Below, piece after piece: positions 15,004-22,888 of a DNA stretch of 30,267 nt. The position numbers were made by a program, and so were the translations under genes. Numbering within the stretch: the stretch's first letter is position 1; the number at the start of each line of letters is the position of its first letter. Below the pieces are notes generated by a model. It saw nothing but the letters and a program-made list of their open reading frames with translations, had not been told where the DNA came from and did not search any database. This stretch comes from JAGPCH01 sp039810605 (lineage in GTDB: Bacteria > Bacteroidota > Ignavibacteria > Tepidaquicellales > Tepidaquicellaceae). The stretch spans positions 1 through 30,267 of the forward strand of contig JBDHXH010000031.1 of NCBI GenBank assembly GCA_039810605.1, in the 5' to 3' direction.

Positions 15004-17160
15004 ATGAAAACTTTCTTTTCAGTGTTTTTGATGTTCGCTTTATACGGAATGCTATATTCACAGCAAGCGAACATTGATCTTGATGTAACAGCGACAAGCA
15101 AGAAAGGACCGAACGAACCCGAAGTTAGTTACAATGGCAACAGCGGGAAGATTCAGAATGTTCATCCGAAGCCAATTCTTTCAAATGCGGAAGATATTTA
15201 TACTGTTATTCCAAATGACGGAGGTTCTTCACAAAACGGAAGAGCTCCGATGGGGGGCAGAAGATACATCAGGACTGTTTACCTTGTAAAGCCTTCTGAA
15301 ATGGCTGCATTTGGTACAGGCGGCGATGTAATCAAAAATCTGGTATGGGAATATCTGACAAACAATTTGAATTTCGGACAGGACATTCCTACAAGATGCG
15401 ACAGTCTAAAAATCTGGATGCAAAATACTACAGACGTAACAAATACAAAATCAACAAATTGGGTAACGGCAACAACCGGTATGACGCTTGTTTATAATGG
15501 AAATTATGTAATTCCTTCAGGCGAGTATGGACAGCTTATTGTTGTAAATATGGGTGGCCCGGGAACTTCGACAATGACAACAGCAGCGGGTCAGGGATTG
15601 TATATTGCTTTTGAATATACCAACAATTCTCCCGGACTGATTTCTTCAGTGGTATCCGGTGCAAATGTGACCTGCAATTATCAGGGACTCGCAGCCGGTT
15701 GTCTTACGGGGCAGAGTCAGACAGCTCATGTAGCAACAATGGGAGCATCAAATTTCAGGCCTGTTACTCATTTAGGGAAGGGTTCTGAACCAATTTATAC
15801 GGATGTTGCAAGCATTGGTGGAATATATGGATTGAGAGAAGCATTAGTTTGCCCATGTCCGGATTCAAACAAGATCACGGTTATAGTCGATCACTTAAGG
15901 AGAGCTGTAACAGACACGCTTACGGTAACAACACAAGTGATTAATGTTGCCGGCGGAGGAGTAAAAGCTACCTGGACTGACGTTATCATTTCAGATACAA
16001 TCAGAAACTATTATTTGAATTATTCATATCTGAAATCATCAGACGATGACAAAGCAGATTCAATCGTCGCATCCGTTACGACCGGCATTTCCTCTAATGA
16101 GAACGTTCTCTTTAACAATGCAGGCTTTGAATTCAAGTATTCGCGATTGAATACGAATTCGTATTATAACAATGTGAATTTATTTGCTTTCGGAGGAGTA
16201 GGTCCGGGAGCGGCGAATAGGGAACTTGCAGCAAGATTTCATACGCCATGTGAAATAAAGCTTACTTCTGTTGATTACGGATTCTTTACTACAACGAGTA
16301 ATGCAGGTTACCAGATTAAGATTTATGCAGGTGGAAATGCACCGGGTAATGTTATTTATACTTCCCCTGCGCTTCTTTCGGGACCAAATACAGGAGTGGA
16401 AAAAGATACGAGTCATTATTTCCCCACAGCTCTGACGATTCCTGCCGGAGACTATTATGTTTCGCTTGTTCAGACAACAGGTACAAATCCGGGATTTGCA
16501 TATTATGGCGAAGCACCAATAAGACAGAATTGTTTCTATTTGTATAATGGAACAACATGGATTGAAATGAGCACAGTTCCTGCAAATGTATTCAATGTCA
16601 GAATGATTGCTCACACTGCATTGAGTCTTAACATTGGGGCATATCTTGAAGGATTCTTTGACGGCAACACAATGATTGCTGATACAGTTGTTGTAGTTGC
16701 TCACAGCATGACATCTCCCTATGCAGTGGTAGATGTTGCAGCAGCAGAAGTAAATTCAAGCGGAATCGGGACATTTAGTTTTACTAAGTTGAACAGCGAT
16801 TCATGTTACCTTTATGCTGCAAAGCACAGAAATCACATACAGACCTGGAGTCACTTGGTTTGCGAAAATATTGATATATGCGGTGAGACATTTGATTTCA
16901 GAAGTGCATCATCACAGACATATTCTGACAATGTAAAGTTCATCCCTGGATCACCCGGCGGATGGGCATTCTACGGCGGTGAAGTAATTCAGGATGCAAC
17001 CGTTGACTTGTCAGATATTACAGCTATCTTCAATGATGCAGCAGTCTTCACGGGAGGTTATGTCATTTCAGATGCAAATGGAGATCAGTTTGTTGATATC
17101 AGTGATATTAATATTGCTTTTAATAATTCAACAAATTTTGTATCGGAAATTGCTCCGTAG
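15004..17160 (+). CDS. Secreted protein of unknown role with dockerin-like C-terminal module
   Basis: This is a 718-residue secreted protein. Residues 1-20 form a signal peptide (MKTFFSVFLMFALYGMLYSQ). The middle is beta-rich and not recognised; it holds Cys-containing segments (TCNYQGLAAGCL, VCPCPDS) that could bind metal or form disulfides. Residues about 542-718 are the same module that ends the protein at 8538-11009: SPYAV, IQTWS, FDF.SASSQTYSDN, then the two-loop dockerin-like part ending NFVSEIAP. The first loop is degenerate (EVIQDATVDLSD in place of DVNxDGxVDLSD), so calcium binding there may be lost. The second loop (DANGDQFVDISD) looks intact. The ATG has no Shine-Dalgarno sequence. 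Two hairpins follow. Surface attachment through the module is inference. Confidence 0.82.
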   Translation: MKTFFSVFLMFALYGMLYSQQANIDLDVTATSKKGPNEPEVSYNGNSGKIQNVHPKPILSNAEDIYTVIPNDGGSSQNGRAPMGGRRYIRTVYLVKPSEMAAFGTGGDVIKNLVWEYLTNNLNFGQDIPTRCDSLKIWMQNTTDVTNTKSTNWVTATTGMTLVYNGNYVIPSGEYGQLIVVNMGGPGTSTMTTAAGQGLYIAFEYTNNSPGLISSVVSGANVTCNYQGLAAGCLTGQSQTAHVATMGASNFRPVTHLGKGSEPIYTDVASIGGIYGLREALVCPCPDSNKITVIVDHLRRAVTDTLTVTTQVINVAGGGVKATWTDVIISDTIRNYYLNYSYLKSSDDDKADSIVASVTTGISSNENVLFNNAGFEFKYSRLNTNSYYNNVNLFAFGGVGPGAANRELAARFHTPCEIKLTSVDYGFFTTTSNAGYQIKIYAGGNAPGNVIYTSPALLSGPNTGVEKDTSHYFPTALTIPAGDYYVSLVQTTGTNPGFAYYGEAPIRQNCFYLYNGTTWIEMSTVPANVFNVRMIAHTALSLNIGAYLEGFFDGNTMIADTVVVVAHSMTSPYAVVDVAAAEVNSSGIGTFSFTKLNSDSCYLYAAKHRNHIQTWSHLVCENIDICGETFDFRSASSQTYSDNVKFIPGSPGGWAFYGGEVIQDATVDLSDITAIFNDAAVFTGGYVISDANGDQFVDISDINIAFNNSTNFVSEIAP

Positions 17161-17181
17161 ATTGTATTGAATTTTTGTCTT

Positions 17182-17212
17182 AAGGAGAATCGGTTTAAAA
17201 CCGATTCTCCTT
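17182..17212 (+). terminator. Hairpin terminator, first of two matching copies
   Basis: A 13-bp perfect stem (17182-17194 with 17200-17212) with a 5-base loop lies 21 bases after the 718-residue gene's stop. The arms are AAGGAGAATCGGT and its complement. T-rich sequence follows (TTCTCAGAT), weaker than a classic U tract. Confidence 0.75.
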
Positions 17213-17276
17213 CTCAGATCGGATTTTGTTCTTGAAATTAGTCTAAGATCAATTCCCGAATATGAATTTTTACTAT

Positions 17277-17307
17277 AAGGAGAATCGGTTTAAAACCGAT
17301 TCTCCTT
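17277..17307 (+). terminator. Hairpin terminator, second matching copy
   Basis: The same 31-base palindrome as at 17182-17212 is repeated 95 bases downstream, with TTTTC directly after the stem. The IS4-family element begins only six bases beyond it. The 9-bp target duplication overlaps the tail of the hairpin. Confidence 0.75.
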
Positions 17308-17313
17308 TTCAAT
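17305..17313 (+). repeat. Target-site duplication, left copy
   Basis: CTTTTCAAT is identical to 18697-18705 on the far side of the insertion sequence. A 9-bp duplication is within the range described for IS4-family elements. Confidence 0.8.
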
Positions 17314-17351
17314 CAACTCTGTCCAAAACGATTCAAAAAGAATAAGACTAT

Positions 17352-17386
17352 AACCCTGTAAAATTAATTACAGGGTTTAGTATTTT
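17352..17386 (+). terminator. Hairpin inside the left end of the IS
   Basis: A 10-bp stem AACCCTGTAA (17352-17361) and TTACAGGGTT (17368-17377) has a 6-base loop, followed by a T-rich run (TAGTATTTTT). It lies between the left terminal repeat and the transposase start. By position it could stop outside transcription from reading into the transposase, a device known in several insertion sequences. Confidence 0.65.
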
Positions 17387-17420
17387 TGATTATCTCAAAA
17401 CATAAAATACCAATAGTCTT

Positions 17421-18602
17421 ATGAAAACAAATTTAACATTATTAAGCCAAATAATTAACGGCTTAAATCGGGATAAATTTAACCAGCTAGTTAAGAAATA
17501 TTCTACTGACAAGCATTCAAAAGGTATCAACAGTTGGACACATTTGATTTCGATGTTATTCTGTCACCTTGCCAAAGCAAACACAATAAGAGAGATAACA
17601 AATGGTTTGTTGTCAATGGAAGGTAACCTTAATCATCTTGGAATAACAAAGAAGGTTCCTCGGAAATCATCATTGTCTTATATAAATGAACATCGAAGTT
17701 GGGAGTTATTTCGTGATTATTATTTGGAATTGTTTCAAATATTTATGCAGAAGGCAAATTTTAAGAACAAGAAATTCAAGATAAAGAAGAAAATTTATCT
17801 TTTAGATTCCACATTAATAAGTTTATGTTTAAAAGTCTATGATTGGGCGAAGTATACTAGAATTAAAGGTGCAATAAAACTTCATGTTTTGCTTGATAAC
17901 GATGGTTTACTGCCTAAGTTTGTACATATAAGTGATGGTAAGAAGTCTGATGTTAGAGCTGCAAACAAAGATCTTACGCTTCCCAGTAATTCGGTAGTTG
18001 TAGCAGATCGAGCTTACATTGATTTCCAAATGCTAAATAAATGGAAAGATAATGAAGTGAATTTTGTAGTTAGGTGTAAAGAAGATGTTAAGTTTGTAGA
18101 ATATGAAGAAAGGGAACTCCCGGAAGAGAAATCTCAAAATATCTTGAAGGACCAGAAAGTTCTATTGGAAAATCCCCAGACTAGAAAATCATATCCCGAT
18201 AAATTAAGAATGGTAACAGTCTATGATGAGAAAAATAACAGAACAATGTACCTTTTGACCAATAATTTTAATTGGACAGCACAGACCATTTCAGAGTTAT
18301 ACAGACAACGATGGCAAGTGGAAATTTTCTTTAGAGAACTCAAATCTTTATTTAAAATCAAAACATTTATCGGTACATCGGCAAATGCAGTAATGATACA
18401 GATTTGGACAGCACTGATAACAATACTAATATTAAAATACTTGAAACAAATATCCCAATATCATTGGAGTTTATCCAACTTGGTTGCCTTCATCCGAATG
18501 AATTTATTTGTGAAAATATCGCTCTTAGAATGGCTAAATCATCCATTTAAGCGGTGGGAAGAGCTAGAGGAAGATTTAAATTTACAACTAAAATTATTCT
18601 AA
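17421..18602 (+). CDS. IS4-family DDE transposase
   Basis: This 393-residue transposase cuts and joins the element's ends. The N-terminal part (about 3-75, LLSQIINGLNRDKF...HLAKANTIREI) resembles DUF4372, often fused to IS4-type transposases. The catalytic triad can be read as Asp129 (LLDST), Asp196 (VVADRAY) and Glu301. The last sits in the YREK signature Y294-x2-R297-x3-E301-x6-K308 that defines the IS4 group. The frame is intact. The ATG at 17421 lies about 107 bases inside the left end. No accessory gene is carried. Confidence 0.93.
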   Translation: MKTNLTLLSQIINGLNRDKFNQLVKKYSTDKHSKGINSWTHLISMLFCHLAKANTIREITNGLLSMEGNLNHLGITKKVPRKSSLSYINEHRSWELFRDYYLELFQIFMQKANFKNKKFKIKKKIYLLDSTLISLCLKVYDWAKYTRIKGAIKLHVLLDNDGLLPKFVHISDGKKSDVRAANKDLTLPSNSVVVADRAYIDFQMLNKWKDNEVNFVVRCKEDVKFVEYEERELPEEKSQNILKDQKVLLENPQTRKSYPDKLRMVTVYDEKNNRTMYLLTNNFNWTAQTISELYRQRWQVEIFFRELKSLFKIKTFIGTSANAVMIQIWTALITILILKYLKQISQYHWSLSNLVAFIRMNLFVKISLLEWLNHPFKRWEELEEDLNLQLKLF

Positions 18603-18696
18603 AGGGGGGATTGATTTCAAAATTCTGTAAAATCTGTCCAATACATCTAAATTAACTGACTTATTATATCTTTTAAAAATGTTTTGGACAGTAATG

Positions 18697-18705
18697 CTTT
18701 TCAAT
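18697..18705 (+). repeat. Target-site duplication, right copy
   Basis: CTTTTCAAT directly follows the right end of the insertion sequence and is identical to 17305-17313. Confidence 0.8.
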
Positions 18706-18775
18706 ATCAGCACACCCTCTCTTTTTCCGAGTAAGTAAAATTTGAATTCGTTAGTTTAAAAGAAAAATATATTCC

Positions 18776-19678
18776 ATGCTTCAGAAATTTGACGAAAGAA
18801 ACAAGAACTTAAAAATTTTTGTCGGAGGAGAACTCTTTCAACGCGAAGATGCTAAAGTATCTGTCTTTGACAGCGTGGTCCAGGGTGGAGATGCAGTCTG
18901 GGAAGGGCTTCGGGTTTACAATGGCTTAATCTATTGCTTCGATGAACATATTGACAGGCTCTTTGCATCCGCAAAGTCCCTTGCATTTGAAAATGTCCCT
19001 TCGCGTGAGTATATAAAAAATGCAGTCATCGGAACTCTTGCTGCAAACGGAATGAGAGACGGGACTCACATCAGACTGACTCTTTCACGTGGAATAAAAA
19101 TTACTTCCGGCATGGATCCGAGACTTAATCAATACGGATGTACCTTAATAGTTCTTGCAGAATGGAAAGATCCGGTTTATGATAATCAGTCCGGAATAAA
19201 GCTGATCACTGTTTCGACCAGAAGAAACAACCCTCAATGCCTCGATTCAAAAATTCATCACAATAATCTTCTTAATAATATTCTCGCAAAGATCGAAGCT
19301 AACCGCTGCGGAGCAGATGACGCGATAATGCTTGACATTTACGGATATGTATCCGAAACCAATGCAACAAATATTTTCATGGTAAAAAACAACAATCTCG
19401 CTACTCCTCATGCTGATTCGTGTCTTCCCGGTATTACCAGGGGAATTGTATTGAAACTCGCAAATGAATTGTCAATTGAAAATGAAATAAGAAATATTTC
19501 CATCTCGGAATTCCACAATGCAGATGAAGTCTTTACAACAGGCACAATGGGTGAACTTACTCCGGTGAATGAAATTGACGGGAAAAAAATTGTGAATAAC
19601 TTTGGTTCGGAGATACTCCGGAAGATTAGAAATAAATTTGTTGAATTGACTTCGCTACATGGATTGAAACTTCCTTGA
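18776..19678 (+). CDS. Class IV PLP-dependent aminotransferase
   Basis: This 300-residue enzyme of fold-type IV belongs to the group containing branched-chain amino acid aminotransferase, D-amino acid aminotransferase and aminodeoxychorismate lyase. The PLP lysine is Lys159 in CLDSKIHHNN, the PLP-nitrogen glutamate is Glu194 in VSETNATNIF, and the phosphate-binding TTGT lies at 254-257. N-terminal landmarks SVFDSVVQGGDAVWEGLRVYNG and HIDRLFASA fit the family. The VWEGLR / IHHNNLL combination leans towards a branched-chain-like enzyme, but substrate specificity cannot be set by eye, so no symbol is given. The start is the ATG at 18776, 70 bases after the IS target site; the insertion may have displaced its native promoter. 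It converges on the methyltransferase gene with a 28-base gap. Confidence 0.87.
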   Translation: MLQKFDERNKNLKIFVGGELFQREDAKVSVFDSVVQGGDAVWEGLRVYNGLIYCFDEHIDRLFASAKSLAFENVPSREYIKNAVIGTLAANGMRDGTHIRLTLSRGIKITSGMDPRLNQYGCTLIVLAEWKDPVYDNQSGIKLITVSTRRNNPQCLDSKIHHNNLLNNILAKIEANRCGADDAIMLDIYGYVSETNATNIFMVKNNNLATPHADSCLPGITRGIVLKLANELSIENEIRNISISEFHNADEVFTTGTMGELTPVNEIDGKKIVNNFGSEILRKIRNKFVELTSLHGLKLP

Positions 19679-19706
19679 AAAGGGTTGAATCAGGAACCGG
19701 TGCCGT

Positions 19707-20555
19707 TTATTTCTCACCTCTGATGATAATAGCTTCTGCATTGAGTCTTACTTCTCCGTTGGGAAATTTATCGTTGAGAATCCTGAAAAGCTCTTTTCTG
19801 ATTTCTTCTCTTTTTTCATTGCTCAGATTTTCCAGCGCCGAAACAACCTGCACTGACATTTCCGATTTAATGTCCCAGTAATTGCTTGCGCTTCCGTAAT
19901 TCTCAACAATGCTGACTTCCTTTTGATTAATGTTCTTTAATCCGTTTCTTCTGAACATTTCCGATACAAAATTTTTACCCGCGCACCTGAACATCCACGG
20001 CTTGTCCGCTGCCGGTGGCGGAGGCAGCTCAACAAATTTCTTCAGGACATTCATCATCACTGTTACCCATGCATTCCTCTCCGGAACACTCCATACCGCT
20101 ATTGCAATTCTTCCTCCGCTTCTTAATACGCGCATCAATTCCCTCAATGCAATTTCCATATCGGGAAAAAACATGAATCCAAATCTGCAGCTTATTGCAT
20201 CAAATGATTCATCATCGAAAGGCAAATCCTCTGCACTGGTTACGAAAGTCTCAAAGTTTTTGATCCCCAAAGTTTTTGCTTTCTCATTTGCAACTTCAAG
20301 CATCTTCGGTGAAAGATCTGTTGCAGTAACTCTTCCTTCTGAAACTCTTCTTGCAATCGAAAGCGACGGTTCTCCCGTTCCTGATGCAATATCAAGAACG
20401 CTTTCATTCGGCTTCAATTGCAACAAGTTGATTAACTCTTCTGTGAATGGCCGTTTAAGTTCTGTAGAGAATGAATCCCATTTGCTCCATGCTTCGGAAG
20501 AACGGTTCCAGATTTTTTTCTGCTCTTCTCTGATATCATTGCTCTCTTTTTCCAT
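19707..20555 (-). CDS. Class I SAM-dependent methyltransferase (UbiE/type 11-like)
   Basis: This 282-residue enzyme has a Rossmann-fold methyltransferase domain. Motif I is VLDIASGTG (53-61), the ribose-binding acidic residue is Asp80 (ATDLS), AEDLPF (108-113) is the adenine-side motif, and SGGRIAIAVWS (146-156) is the post-motif strand. A proline-rich insert (ELPPPPAADKP) precedes the C-terminal part. It is closest in style to methyltransf_11 / UbiE-like proteins, but at 282 residues it is not clearly MenG/UbiE, and the substrate is unknown. The start is the ATG at 20555. It lies 42 bases downstream of corA and could share its message. Confidence 0.83.
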   Translation of the reverse strand: MEKESNDIREEQKKIWNRSSEAWSKWDSFSTELKRPFTEELINLLQLKPNESVLDIASGTGEPSLSIARRVSEGRVTATDLSPKMLEVANEKAKTLGIKNFETFVTSAEDLPFDDESFDAISCRFGFMFFPDMEIALRELMRVLRSGGRIAIAVWSVPERNAWVTVMMNVLKKFVELPPPPAADKPWMFRCAGKNFVSEMFRRNGLKNINQKEVSIVENYGSASNYWDIKSEMSVQVVSALENLSNEKREEIRKELFRILNDKFPNGEVRLNAEAIIIRGEK

Positions 20556-20597
20556 TGTCGTCTTGTTTCAATTTGTCAAAAGTATTTAAAATAAAAT

Positions 20598-21581
20598 TCA
20601 GATCCATTTTCTCTTGTTGAAGTAAAGTATCATTCCAACTGCTACGATAACCATAATTACGATGCTGACATAAAAACCTGACTGACCTTGTGAAATCGGA
20701 AACTCGAAGTTCATTCCGAATATTCCGGCTACAAGGCTTAATGGAAGCATTATTGTTGCAATGATTGTAAGGAATTTCATTATCTCATTCATTCTGTTGT
20801 TGATAATCGAGAGATATGAATCCAGCATCCCTGCTGCATAGTCTCTGTATGATTCGGTTGTATCTGTGACCCTTACAAGATGGTCATATACATTTCTGTA
20901 GTAAACCGACTCTTCCTGCGAAATTAAATCCGAATCTCCCCGAGTCAGCTTAAATAAAACTTCTTTCTGATAAGAAGAAATTCTCCGGAGACGGATGAGC
21001 TCCTTCTTTGCATTTAATATCTTCTGAAGTGTAGTGCTGTTAGGAACTCTTTTGAACAACTCTTCTTCAATCGAGTCTGTTTCAGTCTCGAAACAGTCCA
21101 ATATCGGATAATATCTGTCTACTATCTCATCAAGTATCAAATTTAAAATGTAGTCAGGACCTTTTCTGAATGACCTTTCACTAAGGATCGTTGATGTTGT
21201 ATTGAATATCGAATTCTCTCCCGGTTCATTATGAATTGTTATTAAAAAATTATGTCCAAGAAAACAACTAAGAGAAAAAATTTTGTATTTAAATGTCTTG
21301 CCTTCCTGTGATATGCCGTTAAAGACTATAAATAAGTACTTGTCAAAATCATCTATCTTTGGATGATGAACCTTATGATCCTTGAGATACTTTAGTGAAT
21401 CCTCAATTGCAAGCTGATGAAATCCAAATATACTGCTAAGCAATTCCTGACTCTCTGCGGCAGTTGCGCCATAAATGTCTATCCACAAATTGTCCGTACA
21501 TTCGTAATCCCAGGTCTTGAGATTCTTTGGATCAATCTCTTCAATTCCTTTATCCGGAGAATATCTAATTATGTTTATCAT
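20598..21581 (-). CDS. corA: CorA-type magnesium/cobalt channel
   Basis: This 327-residue divalent-cation channel has a long soluble N-terminal domain and two C-terminal membrane helices (about 267-288 and 303-321). The selectivity motif GMN is at 289-291 in FGMNFEFP, right after the first helix. The ending KRKWI is typical of the family. Known CorA proteins form pentamers in the inner membrane and admit Mg2+ (also Co2+ or Ni2+). The ATG start lies inside the preceding methyltransferase gene, overlapping it by 17 bases, which suggests translational coupling in one operon. Confidence 0.95.
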   Translation of the reverse strand: MINIIRYSPDKGIEEIDPKNLKTWDYECTDNLWIDIYGATAAESQELLSSIFGFHQLAIEDSLKYLKDHKVHHPKIDDFDKYLFIVFNGISQEGKTFKYKIFSLSCFLGHNFLITIHNEPGENSIFNTTSTILSERSFRKGPDYILNLILDEIVDRYYPILDCFETETDSIEEELFKRVPNSTTLQKILNAKKELIRLRRISSYQKEVLFKLTRGDSDLISQEESVYYRNVYDHLVRVTDTTESYRDYAAGMLDSYLSIINNRMNEIMKFLTIIATIMLPLSLVAGIFGMNFEFPISQGQSGFYVSIVIMVIVAVGMILYFNKRKWI

Positions 21582-22242
21582 TCTTGTCTATGATAATTAT
21601 GAACTCGCCTTTAAGGTTTTCCTCTCCGATTTCATTAAGTATTTCCGAAGCGGTTCCGCGAAACTGCTTCTCGCTCTTCATTGTAATGTCAACGCCGGCA
21701 AATATTTTTCTTTCCGGGAAAACTGTTCCAATGTCCTTGAGCAGCGCCTTCAATCGGTATGGCGCATCCATAAGTACAATCGTTTGATCAGATGAACTCA
21801 ACTGCTGAATCTGATTCATCCGAATCTCCGATTTAGGTGAAAGAAAACCATGATAACTGAATCTGCTTATATCAAATCCGCACAAAACTAAAGCTGCCAT
21901 TATGGAATTTGCGCCGCCTATGAACTCTATACTTATGTTCGCATGAATGCATCTTGTCAATAATTCATATCCGGGATCAGAAAATACAGGTGTCCCGCAA
22001 TCAGATATCAGCGAAATATTTTTCCCTGCAATCAGATCATTGAATATCTCATCACTTGCTGATTCTTCGTTATGCTCATTCAGCGCAAACAACTCTTTTT
22101 CTATTTCAAAAAACTTGAGAAGTTTACCTGCCTCCCGATATTCTTCGCAAACTATGTAATCACAATCGTTCAGCATCCTCAATGCTCTTAGTGTAATATC
22201 CGAATAATTTCCAATCGGTGTGCTGATGATGTTTAAACTCAA
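21565..22242 (-). CDS. RsmI-family (tetrapyrrole-methylase fold) methyltransferase
   Basis: This is a 225-residue SAM-dependent methyltransferase of the RsmI group, which 2'-O-methylates cytidine 1402 of 16S rRNA. N-terminal IISTPIGNYSDITLRALRML and the central ISDCGTPVFSDPG are the family hallmarks, with FSYHGFLSPKSEIR following. The usual AEDTRxT segment is replaced by CEEYREAG, and the protein is shorter than the approximately 280-residue enzyme, lacking the C-terminal part. It may therefore be a short paralogue with another target. The apparent start is TTG at 22242; no better ATG is in frame. It overlaps corA by 17 bases. Confidence 0.82.
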   Translation of the reverse strand: MSLNIISTPIGNYSDITLRALRMLNDCDYIVCEEYREAGKLLKFFEIEKELFALNEHNEESASDEIFNDLIAGKNISLISDCGTPVFSDPGYELLTRCIHANISIEFIGGANSIMAALVLCGFDISRFSYHGFLSPKSEIRMNQIQQLSSSDQTIVLMDAPYRLKALLKDIGTVFPERKIFAGVDITMKSEKQFRGTASEILNEIGEENLKGEFIIIIDKNDKHN

Positions 22243-22381
22243 TCCCGGTTTCTTAAATGAGAATTCTAAATTTTAAAAATATTTCTGTCAATTTCATCAA
22301 TTAAATCTAAGATCCATAATTTAAGATTTCTGATCTATTTTCTGTAACTCGGAAATGTTCGCCTTTCCAAATTTCCGGCTC

Positions 22382-22822
22382 CTATTTACCCGTGCTTCCG
22401 TATCCGCCCCTTCCGCGAATTGTTTCAGAGAGTTCGTTTGATTCTTCAAGAGTTGCATTTTCACAACTTGAAATTACAAGTTGTGCAATCCTGTCCCCGA
22501 AGTTAATTTCAAAATCTTCTTCCCCCAGATTAATGAGCAGAACTTTCACTTCACCCCTGTAATCAGAATCAATAGTCCCGGGGGAGTTCAAGACTGTTAC
22601 TCCGTGCTTGAGTGCAAGTCCGCTCCTCGGTCTGACCTGGCCTTCGTATCCGTGGGGAATTTCAAGAATCAGATTTGTCGGAATTAATGCCCTTGAATTT
22701 GGGGGTATGACAATGGTTTCGGAAGATGAAGAACTGATGTCCATTCCTGCAGAGTGTTCGGTCTTATATTCCGGGACTACAACAGCTTTGCTGTCATTAT
22801 ATTTTTTAAAAAATATTCTCAT
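22382..22822 (-). CDS. dut: dUTP pyrophosphatase
   Basis: This 146-residue trimeric dUTPase converts dUTP to dUMP and diphosphate, keeping uracil out of DNA and feeding dTMP synthesis. All five family motifs are present: AGMDI (25-29), PRSGLA (65-70), GTIDSDYRGE (82-91) with the catalytic Asp, RIAQLVI (111-117) and the glycine-rich RGRGGYGSTG tail (136-145). The ATG at 22822 is chosen over an in-frame TTG one codon upstream. It is separated from the DUF4190-like gene by a strong terminator and so probably has its own promoter, though little room (66 bases) is left. Confidence 0.96.
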   Translation of the reverse strand: MRIFFKKYNDSKAVVVPEYKTEHSAGMDISSSSSETIVIPPNSRALIPTNLILEIPHGYEGQVRPRSGLALKHGVTVLNSPGTIDSDYRGEVKVLLINLGEEDFEINFGDRIAQLVISSCENATLEESNELSETIRGRGGYGSTGK

Positions 22823-22826
22823 CAAC

Positions 22827-22865
22827 CAAAAAGGCAGCTTACTTTCTTTAGAAAGCAGAGCCGCC
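22827..22865 (-). terminator. Rho-independent terminator of the DUF4190-like gene
   Basis: On the minus strand a GC-rich stem (GGCGGCT with AGCTGCC), a small internal loop, a second 5-bp stem (CTTTC with GAAAG) and a TAAA loop are followed by TTTTT. In plus coordinates the stem-loop is 22833-22865 and the T run 22828-22832. It lies 23 bases past the gene at 22889 and directly before dut. Confidence 0.78.
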
Positions 22866-22888
22866 CCTTGAACAAATTATCAAAAAAA

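Larger units (their letters stand above)
17314..18696 (+). mobile_element. Complete IS4-family insertion sequence
   Basis: This element of about 1383 bp carries one intact transposase gene. The left end (17314-17329) reads CAACTCTGTCCAAAAC and the right end, on the other strand from 18696, reads CATTACTGTCCAAAAC: 16-bp terminal inverted repeats with three mismatches, including a perfect CTGTCCAAAAC core. CTTTTCAAT lies immediately outside both ends (17305-17313 and 18697-18705), giving a 9-bp target duplication. Intact ends, an intact gene and an exact duplication point to a fairly recent insertion. It landed beside the second hairpin. Confidence 0.88.

Noticed and set aside
16180..16704. 174-codon minus-strand frame inside the 718-residue surface protein gene
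   Set aside because: It is rich in Cys, Ser and Ile, as expected from antisense reading of this gene, and has no family match.
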